A stretch of DNA of 64,000 nt, taken from Marinimicrobium sp050113635. Lineage in GTDB: Bacteria; Pseudomonadota; Gammaproteobacteria; Pseudomonadales; Cellvibrionaceae. The first letter of the stretch is position 1; the number at the start of each line of letters is the position of its first letter. The DNA lies in the NCBI RefSeq assembly GCF_050113635.1, contig NZ_JBNJLT010000001.1:372001-436000 (forward strand). The letters run 5' to 3'. Of this stretch, positions 8,435-15,844 are shown in pieces. The translations under genes and the position numbers were made by a program. The notes beneath the pieces were generated by a model, which saw only the letters and a program-made list of their open reading frames with translations, searched no databases and was not told the DNA's origin.

Positions 8435-8710
8435 ATGCCATCGACCGTCATCACATTGACCAATCAAAAAGGCCTGCATGCAAGGGCAGCGGCCAAGCTG
8501 GCCACCGCCGCCGGTCAATTTGAGAGCCACATCAAAGCACGGTGCCTGGGGTGTGGCCCATGGGTAGACGGTAAAAGCGTCATGTCCCTGATGTTACTGG
8601 CCGCCGCGTGTGGCACCGAACTGGAACTCGAAGCCGATGGGCACGATGCGGAAGCTGCCCTTGCCGCCATTTGCGCCCTGATTGAGGACCGCTTCGAGGA
8701 AGGCGAATAA
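8435..8710 (+). CDS. ptsO: Phosphocarrier protein NPr (HPr family)
   Basis: NPr carries phosphate from PtsP to PtsN in the nitrogen PTS. The 91-aa protein has the HPr fold with phosphoacceptor His15 in NQKGLHARAAAKL and the regulatory-serine segment VDGKSVMSLMLLAA. A cysteine pair near residues 36-38 (LGCGP) is unusual. Last gene of the rpoN-ptsN-rapZ-ptsO run; 3 bp after rapZ. Also called npr. Confidence 0.94.
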   Translation: MPSTVITLTNQKGLHARAAAKLATAAGQFESHIKARCLGCGPWVDGKSVMSLMLLAAACGTELELEADGHDAEAALAAICALIEDRFEEGE

Positions 8711-8751
8711 TAAAATCCAATAAACCACCACCGGATATCCGGGAGGCCCCC

Positions 8752-10674
8752 GTGACGCACCCTTTACTCTGTTTCCTGATCGCATTCACGCTACTACTAT
8801 CCGCCTGTGGAGGTAGTGGCGGTGGTGGTGATCCTGTGGGACGCCTTGACCCCCCTCCGGCCACTGACGACTCCCTGCGACCGGCGAGGCCGGGGGCGCC
8901 CTACGCCGACGTGCTGGCCGGCTGCGCCAGGCCGTACGACCGCGAGGGCAACAACACCTTCAACGAATGCACCCTCGAACAACTCCCTCTGCTGGGGCAA
9001 AGTGGCGCCGCCCTCACCGTGAACGATGTTCTCGAGCGCACCTTAGTCAGCCACGACTGGATGGCCCTGCGCTTCGAGCAAACGCTTCGGCAGCTGCCGA
9101 ACGATCTCCTGCAGCTGTTCGGTGGCGTCACGGCTGTCGTCATTGGCTCGGATATTCGCCCTTCCTACTACTGGCTGAGCACCGGCGCCATCTATCTCGA
9201 TCCGGCCAGCCTCTGGCTGACCATTGAGGAGCGCAATACCATATCGCGCGAACCGGATTACCGCAGCGACTTTAACGCCGAACTCAGCTTCGACAGCCTT
9301 GCACGTTTCGTGCGCAACGGTAACTACGCCTGGAGCAATCCATCGCTCAGCGGCCCCGGCAGCGATCGTCCACTATCCTCCATTCTCGCCCCGATGGCTT
9401 CCCTGCTGTTCCACGAGCTGGCCCACGCCAATGATTACATTCCGCCATCGGCTCAAACAAACTTGAACCCCGACTGGCGCTTACCTGAAGCAGCCACACA
9501 ACTCCAGGACGAGAATGTCTCCGCGCATCTGCACAGCACCTACCGGTTGAACTCCGAGCTTATGATGGACCTGGCTGAAGTCGCCTATCAGGGGCGCCCT
9601 GCCAGCGAGAGCGAAAAAGCATTAACGGCTCAAGAGGTCGGCCTGGAGTTCGCCTCCGATGCCGCCTCCGATGATTACGCCTACGTCACGTCGGCCAGCC
9701 GACAGTTATTTTTCGAAGATACCGCCATGATGTTCGAAGAAGTGATGATGCAATATCATTTCGGCATCACCCGGGAGGTGGCTTTTACCGACCGCCCCGA
9801 ACAAGAATCGGTATACTGTGAAGATTACATCGTTCGATGGGGCGAGCGCGGTCGTGCCGGAAATCCGGCGGTCCGCCCTAGAGCAGCACTGGTCACCGCG
9901 CTCCTGCTCGACCGCACCAATATACAGCCCTACATCGACGCCTTGCCCCCCCTCACAGGCCATGGCTACGGGTATTCATTGGTGTGCCAGCTTGAACGCC
10001 AGTGCAACCGGGCGTCACGGGGAGCACGGCAGTCAATGGCAAACCCCGTTACCAGAGAACGACCGTCAGCGCCACTGGAACCAGCCCAACCAGGGGCTAC
10101 TCCCTTAATTTTTTCAGAGACGACAGGCAGAAAGCCCGCTATGAATGCCAATGATGTGAATGACGGCGAGTTTGACGCCGAGCACGACTTCAAAAGTAAA
10201 ACCCAGCGCAAAAAAGATATGCACGCGCTACAGACGTTGGGCCAGCAATTATCAGAACTGAATAATGATCAGTTGGCGCGAATGCCACTGGAGCCCAAGC
10301 TGCTGGAGGCATTACGAGAGTTACAGCGCCTGAAACACCGGGAAGCCAGGCGCCGGCAATTGCAGTTTATCGGTAAGCTGATGCGGAACGCGGATCATGA
10401 AGGCATTCAGGCCGTGATGGACCAGTTCAATCATCAGAGCCGGGCCAACGTGCAACTACACCATGAAGCCGAGCAATGGCGGGATCGACTGCTGGACGAT
10501 CCATCAGCCGTGCAGGCATTCATCGACGCTTACCCCGTCACCGAAATTCAACAGCTTCGGCAGCTCGTTCGCCAGGCGCAAAAGGAAGCCTCGCAGAGCA
10601 AGCCGCCTACCGCGAGCCGCAAACTGTTTCGCCTGCTGCGTGACACGCTGGCCAACGATGCCTTTTCCCGCTGA
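8752..10674 (+). CDS. Lipoprotein with HExxH motif reading in frame into DarP/YjgA
   Basis: One uninterrupted 640-codon frame covers two unrelated parts. Residues 1-about 420: a lipoprotein (lipobox LSAC, Cys19, then a Gly-rich linker) with an HELAH motif at 221-225 and acidic residues nearby, the zinc-binding pattern of gluzincin-type peptidases; I do not recognise the family. Residues 464-640: ribosome assembly factor DarP (DUF615), listed separately from its own ATG at 10141. The GTG start at 8752 has a strong GGGAGG site 5 nt upstream. A secreted lipoprotein fused to a cytosolic ribosome factor makes no topological sense, so this is either a missed stop/frameshift or two genes in one frame with internal initiation. 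Confidence 0.65.
   Translation: MTHPLLCFLIAFTLLLSACGGSGGGGDPVGRLDPPPATDDSLRPARPGAPYADVLAGCARPYDREGNNTFNECTLEQLPLLGQSGAALTVNDVLERTLVSHDWMALRFEQTLRQLPNDLLQLFGGVTAVVIGSDIRPSYYWLSTGAIYLDPASLWLTIEERNTISREPDYRSDFNAELSFDSLARFVRNGNYAWSNPSLSGPGSDRPLSSILAPMASLLFHELAHANDYIPPSAQTNLNPDWRLPEAATQLQDENVSAHLHSTYRLNSELMMDLAEVAYQGRPASESEKALTAQEVGLEFASDAASDDYAYVTSASRQLFFEDTAMMFEEVMMQYHFGITREVAFTDRPEQESVYCEDYIVRWGERGRAGNPAVRPRAALVTALLLDRTNIQPYIDALPPLTGHGYGYSLVCQLERQCNRASRGARQSMANPVTRERPSAPLEPAQPGATPLIFSETTGRKPAMNANDVNDGEFDAEHDFKSKTQRKKDMHALQTLGQQLSELNNDQLARMPLEPKLLEALRELQRLKHREARRRQLQFIGKLMRNADHEGIQAVMDQFNHQSRANVQLHHEAEQWRDRLLDDPSAVQAFIDAYPVTEIQQLRQLVRQAQKEASQSKPPTASRKLFRLLRDTLANDAFSR
10141..10674 (+). CDS. darP: Ribosome biogenesis factor DarP (YjgA, DUF615), internal start
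   Basis: DarP binds the maturing 50S subunit and helps late assembly. From the internal ATG at 10141 the product is 177 aa, close to E. coli YjgA (183). It matches the family along its length: an acidic N-terminus, then SKTQRKKDMHALQTLG, LPLEP-like MPLEPKLLEAL, the signature REARRRQLQFIGKLMR, and RQLVRQAQKEA near the C-terminus. This is probably the real darP gene; the longer frame upstream is described separately. It converges with a HAD gene only 6 bp away, with a small hairpin (CCCGCTGAGCGGG) over the stop. Confidence 0.8.
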   Translation: MNANDVNDGEFDAEHDFKSKTQRKKDMHALQTLGQQLSELNNDQLARMPLEPKLLEALRELQRLKHREARRRQLQFIGKLMRNADHEGIQAVMDQFNHQSRANVQLHHEAEQWRDRLLDDPSAVQAFIDAYPVTEIQQLRQLVRQAQKEASQSKPPTASRKLFRLLRDTLANDAFSR

Positions 10675-10680
10675 GCGGGC

Positions 10681-11325
10681 TCAGGCTGTCGGCAACTCAA
10701 ACTCCGCCCAATCGTGGAAGACACGCTGCACACCGAATTCACGCAACTGTGTGTCGCTAGCGTGCGGGCGGTAAGCCCATACGGTTGCCCCGGCTGAGGT
10801 GGCCGCCGTCAACCCCGGCACGCTGTCTTCAACCACCAGACAGCGGGTGATATCGACACCCAGGTACTCGGCAGCCTTTCGGTAAATCGCGGGATCTGGC
10901 TTAGCGACATCAAACTTCTGGCAGTCAATACGCCGGTCTTCCGGAAAGAAGCGATCCAGGCCCGCCACGCCCAGCTTGAGCGTGAGCTCAAACGTACGCG
11001 AGTTGGTCACCAACGCATAGGGAAGCGTCAAGTTGCTTAACACGCGCTCAATACCGGGCATGGTTTTAAGCTCCGTGCGCATAAGCTGCTCTGAGAACTG
11101 GCGGTTGTCGTCCATAAACTGTTGTAAGTCTGGAATCGGCTTGCCGAGGCGCTCCTCGATCATGCGCACGCAATCCGGCCAACTGTGACCGGTGAAGGTT
11201 TCCGCTACTTCTTGTTCGGAATCGTTCATACCCAGGCTTTGTATAGAGCGATGCAGGGCACGAGTGGCAAGAATTTCGGAGTCGACCAACACTCCATCAC
11301 AGTCGAACAGTACGGCTTCAAACAA
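10681..11325 (-). CDS. HAD-IA family hydrolase (phosphoglucomutase/6-phosphogluconate phosphatase-like)
   Basis: A 214-aa HAD-superfamily phosphatase. Motif I is FDCDGVLVDSE (Asp8, Asp10), motif II LVTNS, motif III Lys in AKPDP, and motif IV VVEDSVPGL. The helical C1 cap at about 18-85 resembles YieH/YcjU enzymes acting on sugar phosphates; the substrate cannot be read from sequence. It stands alone, converging on darP. Confidence 0.85.
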   Translation of the reverse strand: MFEAVLFDCDGVLVDSEILATRALHRSIQSLGMNDSEQEVAETFTGHSWPDCVRMIEERLGKPIPDLQQFMDDNRQFSEQLMRTELKTMPGIERVLSNLTLPYALVTNSRTFELTLKLGVAGLDRFFPEDRRIDCQKFDVAKPDPAIYRKAAEYLGVDITRCLVVEDSVPGLTAATSAGATVWAYRPHASDTQLREFGVQRVFHDWAEFELPTA

Positions 11326-11435
11326 AATGGTTTCTCCAATTCTTTCAGAACAAAAGGTTTACCCGGCAACTACCAGCAGTACCGGGGCTTTGCGCCTAAC
11401 CGGCAACTTACAGGCCCGCGGCTTTAACCCGTCGG

Positions 11436-12392
11436 CTACAGCCAGTCTTTGTGCTTAAAGTACAGATAGGGCGCAATGCCCGACATAACCATAATCACCA
11501 GTGCCCAGATATAGCCAAACTTCCAATTCAGCTCCGGCATAAGCTCGAAGTTCATGCCGTAAATACTGGCCACCACAGTCGGCGGCAAAAACACCACGGC
11601 GGCAATGGAAAAGGTTTTGATAATCTGGCTTTGCTCAATATTGATAAACCCCTGAGTGGAGTCCATGAGGAAGTTGATCTTGTCAAACAGGAACGCGGTG
11701 TGAGACATCAGCGTGTCGACATCTCGTTTGATTTCCCGAGCGGTTTCCTGCAATTCGAAGTGCTCGCGCAAATGACGCTGCAGAAAAGAAATAGACCGCT
11801 GGGTATCCATCAACGACAGCCGGATCTTACCGTTGCTGTCTTCGAGCTTGGCCAGCTTATCGATCGCATCCTCAAGCTCGGCATCATCATCCTCGAGGAC
11901 CAGATGACTCACGTCTTCGAGCTTGCGGTGGATATCCTCCAGCACGTCGGCAAGGTTCTCCACTTTCTGCTCGAACATGGTGATCAGCAAGTCCTGGGGA
12001 GAGCTGGCCTGTACCTGCCCTCGACGAGCCCGCATACGCAGTAACCGGAAGTCTGCCAGATCGCCATCCCGCAGGGTGATTAAGCGTTTGTCCTGCAAAA
12101 TGAACGCCACCGTCACTGTGCTGTGACGCCCATCCCCTGCTGGTGACAGGAACAGGGAGTGCACGTGCAACCCCGCGCCGTCCTGGAAATACCGGGCAGA
12201 AAACTCAATTTCTTCTACATCATCAGACTCGGGCAACTCCGCTCTGAGAAATGTATTGAGCAGTTCTCGCTCCTCTTCGGAGGGTTCATGGGCATCGATC
12301 CACACCGCACTATCGAGTGCCGCCTTGAGGTTGTTTTCATCCACGGGCTGGTCGCGCAAGGTAGCGCCCCGGATATTAAACATTCTCAGCAT
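11436..12392 (-). CDS. corA: CorA-family magnesium/divalent cation transporter
   Basis: CorA forms a pentameric channel for Mg2+ (also Co2+, Ni2+). The 318-aa protein has a large cytoplasmic N-domain with a long coiled stalk helix, then two C-terminal membrane helices with the selectivity motif YGMNF (Gly279-Met280-Asn281) between them and a short positively charged tail YFKHKDWL. Length matches E. coli CorA (316). No neighbouring gene suggests co-regulation. Confidence 0.93.
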   Translation of the reverse strand: MLRMFNIRGATLRDQPVDENNLKAALDSAVWIDAHEPSEEERELLNTFLRAELPESDDVEEIEFSARYFQDGAGLHVHSLFLSPAGDGRHSTVTVAFILQDKRLITLRDGDLADFRLLRMRARRGQVQASSPQDLLITMFEQKVENLADVLEDIHRKLEDVSHLVLEDDDAELEDAIDKLAKLEDSNGKIRLSLMDTQRSISFLQRHLREHFELQETAREIKRDVDTLMSHTAFLFDKINFLMDSTQGFINIEQSQIIKTFSIAAVVFLPPTVVASIYGMNFELMPELNWKFGYIWALVIMVMSGIAPYLYFKHKDWL

Positions 12393-12452
12393 GAATCATT
12401 CTCCTTACAGTGGCCCAGCGGATGATGGCACAATAACACAGCCCATTTGACA

Positions 12453-12492
12453 GTGGCGTGTCGCTACTTTCTATGGCGTATCACTACTTCCT
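12453..12492. repeat. Imperfect tandem duplication, 2 x 20 bp
   Basis: Copy 1 at 12453-12472 and copy 2 at 12473-12492 match at 16 of 20 positions; three of the four differences are G to A. It lies in the intergenic leader upstream of corA (minus strand) and of the small membrane protein gene (plus strand). Confidence 0.7.
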
Positions 12493-12627
12493 AAGCCTTT
12501 TCTTTTCAAACCATCTCTCTTTTCAAAGAGTATACAACAGACGCCCCGCGTCTGAATCTGCTAAGGTAGTACTTTGTCTTTTCACTACCGTTTACTTTCG
12601 CTTCCGGGAACAAACACGATCACCGCC

Positions 12628-12954
12628 ATGAAAATTAATGAGGTTTCCGCCAACATTGACGATAAGCTGTTGCACCTTGAACAGCAACTGGCCAACCTTC
12701 GCGCCGCCCGTCAACGGGTGGAGCAGGACAGCGGCGCTGTGGCGGTCATTGACCGGGATATTCAGGTACTCACGGACGCCCGGGCCAAGCTGCAACGTTC
12801 CCGGGATTTGGTGTGGCAGGTGAACGACCTCAGCCAACAGACCCAACAACAGCAACGGCGCGACCGTTTTTACCAGAAGTTGGGCCTGGGGCTGATTGCC
12901 CTGAGCGGTGTGGCACTGCTGGGCATTTTGCTGATTTACCTGTTCTTGCTCTAG
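12628..12954 (+). CDS. Small coiled-coil, C-tail-anchored membrane protein of unknown function
   Basis: I do not recognise the family. The 108-aa product has a long charged, Gln-rich helical region (residues 1-85, predicted coiled coil: repeated Leu/Ala heptads and QQTQQQQRRDR) followed by one C-terminal hydrophobic segment (about 88-107, LIALSGVALLGILLIYLFLL), so it is probably anchored in the inner membrane with the coil in the cytoplasm. The ATG at 12628 starts MKINEVSANIDDKL; an earlier in-frame ATG at 12574 gives an unlikely N-extension. It stands between corA and grxD. Confidence 0.7.
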   Translation: MKINEVSANIDDKLLHLEQQLANLRAARQRVEQDSGAVAVIDRDIQVLTDARAKLQRSRDLVWQVNDLSQQTQQQQRRDRFYQKLGLGLIALSGVALLGILLIYLFLL

Positions 12955-12974
12955 GCCGAGCGCAAGAAAACTTC

Positions 12975-13298
12975 TTATTCCTTAACCGCCGCACCTTCCA
13001 GCAACGGCTTGAGTTCACCGCTCTCATACATTTCCATAACAATATCGCAGCCGCCAACCAGTTCACCGTTAACCCACAGCTGCGGGAAGGTTGGCCAGTT
13101 GCCGTACAGCGGCAGGCCAGAGCGGATTTCAGGATTCGCCAGCACGTCTACGTAGGCAAATCGCTGGCCACAGGCCATGACCGCCTGGGAGGTGCGCTGT
13201 GAAAAGCCGCACTGCGGCGCATTGGGTGACCCTTTCATGAAAAGAATGACCGGGTTTTCCTCAATCTGCTGCTTAATGGTTGCCTGTACATCGTCCAT
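12975..13298 (-). CDS. grxD: Monothiol glutaredoxin, Grx4 family
   Basis: GrxD binds a [2Fe-2S] cluster with glutathione and works with BolA-type proteins in cluster transfer and iron sensing. The 107-aa protein has active-site CGFS within APQCGFSQRT, the cis-proline region WPTFPQLWVNGELVGG and GCDIVMEM. The ATG at 13298 (MDDVQATIKQQI) is chosen; the frame is open further upstream but that part overlaps the hrpB end and has no family similarity. It is convergent with the unknown membrane protein gene and 112 bp downstream of hrpB. Confidence 0.95.
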   Translation of the reverse strand: MDDVQATIKQQIEENPVILFMKGSPNAPQCGFSQRTSQAVMACGQRFAYVDVLANPEIRSGLPLYGNWPTFPQLWVNGELVGGCDIVMEMYESGELKPLLEGAAVKE

Positions 13299-13410
13299 AG
13301 GACTGACTGACCTCTGTTTAGATAAGAAGATAAAGAGCCTCACCCACCGGAAAAACCGAGTGGACAAGTCAAGTATTGGTATTTTAACGCAGGGGCTCGC
13401 CGGAAACCAG

Positions 13411-15843
13411 TCAGCGACCACTCGCCAGGTGCCGCTTGGTCGAACGCGTTGGTGCATGCGTCAGTGGGTCCTCGGGCCAGGGATGCTTTGGATAGCGACC
13501 GCGCATCTCTTTGCGCACCTCGGGATAGGCACCTCGCCAAAACGAGGCAAGATCTCCCGTCACCGCCAAAGGGCTGCCATTGGGTGAGAGCAGTTGTAAA
13601 CGCACCGGAACCCGTCCGCCGGCCATCGCAAACTGCTCACACCCGAAAAACTCCTGCAGCTTGCCGCCAACACAGGGCCACCCCTCTTTCGGATACTCGA
13701 CCGGAGCAGTTCGCCCACTCGGCAGCACTACATGCTCCGGCAATTGCGTGTCCAGAGAACGGACTCCCTCGAACCCCAGATAAAACCGCAGCCCCTCTTC
13801 CCAGGGCAGAGCATCCGCACGGGCTGAGTCATTGATAAACGGCGCCAACCACATCGACAATGATGCCTGTAGTGCGGCTTCGCTGACATCCGGCAAGGAC
13901 ACCAGCGATTCCTGCACGGCGAGCCTGGCCCGACGCCACAGCGTTATGGCACTTTCCGGCCAAGGGTAAGCAGCGACCAGCGGCCTCGCGCGTATATCAT
14001 TCAATAAAGCGGTCACCAACCGCTCCCCCTGAATACGTTCACAGGTTTCGTCAGTAACCGAGCCCCCCATTCTCCATTGCGTGACTTTCTGCCAGCACCG
14101 CCCCTGCTTCCCGGTGTACTTCAGTGTTTCCTCCCGCTGGCTAAGGTCCCGCAGGTCGCTATCGGCGAGACTCAGCGCCCAGCCCAGACCACTGTGCCCT
14201 TTCCCGCGAGAAGCGATAACCGGGAAGACGGCCCACTCACTATGGAGAGTGTTATCGGGTTCAACGCTGATACCACTGTTAAGGCGATAACGACCAGACT
14301 CCTGGCGATGGCCAATTCGGTCCCGGAACGCCAGCTGCAACGCCTCGTCCGGAATCGCCGCGCCGTGTTTCTCTGTGCAACCCAGCACTTTGAGCCAGCG
14401 ATCGGCCTGACGCTGCCAGAAAGGATTTCGCCGCCGTTCGGACTGCGCCAGAGCCAGCCAGTCCTCCGCCGAGTTGTCCAGTGCCTCGAAGTGCAATGCC
14501 AGAGCCAGCAGAAGCAGCGATTCCGGTAAACCATCGGCCTCGACCCCCGTTTGCAACAGTACGGCCAGACGCGGGTGAGTGCCAAAAGCGGCCACCTGTT
14601 GGCCGTTGGCGGTGATGCCCCCCTTATCATCCAGTAAATTCCAGGTTTGCAGCTGTGCGCGTGCGCCACTCAGCGCGAGCCTGTTAGGGGCCTCCAGCCA
14701 TGGTAAATCCTCGACCGGCGAGCCCCAATGGGCGAGGCGCAGAGCCAAGGGCAACAGATCCGTTCCACGGATCTCCGGCAGATCCACGGCGGCCAGCGCC
14801 TCCTCCCGAGGCCAGAGCCGAATACATTCCCCGGCCGAAACCCGCCCTGCCCGACCGCGGCGCTGCTCGGCACTGGCCAGGCTGATACGCCGTGTCTGCA
14901 GGCGAGTCACACCGGTGCGCTGCTCGTAGACCGCCCGTCGAGCCAACCCCGAGTCAATCACCAGCGTCACATCGGCGATAGTCAATGAGGTTTCCGCAAT
15001 GTTCGTGGCCAAAATCACTCTCGGGCCAGTGGCCGGGTCCAACGCTCGACGCTGATCACTCTCTGAGACCCGGCTGTGCAGACGAACCACCGCCGGGCCA
15101 CCTGCAGACCGCAAACGTTCGATGTGCTGCGCACACTCCTCAATGGCTCGCCAGCCAGGCAGGAACACCAGAGTGGTACGACGCTCCCAGTCCGCAATCG
15201 AGGTGAGCGCAGACGCCACCTGTGCCTCCAACGGCTGCCGATGCCCGCGTGCGTCTCCCGGTGCTCGGTAGGATACCGCCACAGGAAAGCATCGACCCGG
15301 CGCGAACAACCGTTGCGGCACCTGCGCTTGCAACGCGGGGTCTGGCGTAGCCGACATCAATACCAACGACAGGTCTTCCCGCAGAAACGCGACCTCCTGC
15401 AGAAAGGCCCAGGCGACATCCTGATCCACAGCCCGTTCGTGCACTTCATCCAGCAGCACGGTTGTCACGCCTGCAAGTTCCGGATCGGCGAGCAGCCGTT
15501 GGAGCAAGATACCGGGAGTCATAACCAGTAGTCGCGTTTCCTGGGAGAGCTTGCGCTCGAAAGGCACCTGGTACCCGACCGTTTGGCCAAGCTCGTCGCC
15601 CACCAAATCTGCCAATCGGCGCGCCACGCCACGCACGGCGAGAATGCGGGGTTGTATAAGCCAGACCTGTCGGCCATTCGCCGCCGCGAACGCCCACAGG
15701 GGCGCCAGTGTCGACTTCCCAGCGCCGGGCTCGGCTTCCAGCAACAACGGCCCTTGACCGAGCGCCTCCAAAAACTCCCTGCGGTACCGGCTTAAGGGGA
15801 GTTCAGGAAGGTCCGACAACTCAGCAGGGCGTCGCATGGTCAT
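13411..15843 (-). CDS. hrpB: ATP-dependent RNA helicase HrpB
   Basis: HrpB is a DEAH-box helicase; the cellular role is poorly known. The 810-aa protein has motif I EAEPGAGKST, motif II LLDEVHERAVD (DEVH), motif III MSATPD, and motif VI QRRGRAGRV, then the HA2-like and DUF1998-type C-terminal domains with GRFYxK-like SGRTAPVEYP. The start is chosen at ATG 15843, which begins one base after the stop of the TonB receptor gene, indicating translational coupling; an upstream in-frame extension to 15915 is not needed. Confidence 0.93.
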   Translation of the reverse strand: MTMRRPAELSDLPELPLSRYRREFLEALGQGPLLLEAEPGAGKSTLAPLWAFAAANGRQVWLIQPRILAVRGVARRLADLVGDELGQTVGYQVPFERKLSQETRLLVMTPGILLQRLLADPELAGVTTVLLDEVHERAVDQDVAWAFLQEVAFLREDLSLVLMSATPDPALQAQVPQRLFAPGRCFPVAVSYRAPGDARGHRQPLEAQVASALTSIADWERRTTLVFLPGWRAIEECAQHIERLRSAGGPAVVRLHSRVSESDQRRALDPATGPRVILATNIAETSLTIADVTLVIDSGLARRAVYEQRTGVTRLQTRRISLASAEQRRGRAGRVSAGECIRLWPREEALAAVDLPEIRGTDLLPLALRLAHWGSPVEDLPWLEAPNRLALSGARAQLQTWNLLDDKGGITANGQQVAAFGTHPRLAVLLQTGVEADGLPESLLLLALALHFEALDNSAEDWLALAQSERRRNPFWQRQADRWLKVLGCTEKHGAAIPDEALQLAFRDRIGHRQESGRYRLNSGISVEPDNTLHSEWAVFPVIASRGKGHSGLGWALSLADSDLRDLSQREETLKYTGKQGRCWQKVTQWRMGGSVTDETCERIQGERLVTALLNDIRARPLVAAYPWPESAITLWRRARLAVQESLVSLPDVSEAALQASLSMWLAPFINDSARADALPWEEGLRFYLGFEGVRSLDTQLPEHVVLPSGRTAPVEYPKEGWPCVGGKLQEFFGCEQFAMAGGRVPVRLQLLSPNGSPLAVTGDLASFWRGAYPEVRKEMRGRYPKHPWPEDPLTHAPTRSTKRHLASGR

Positions 15844-15844
15844 A

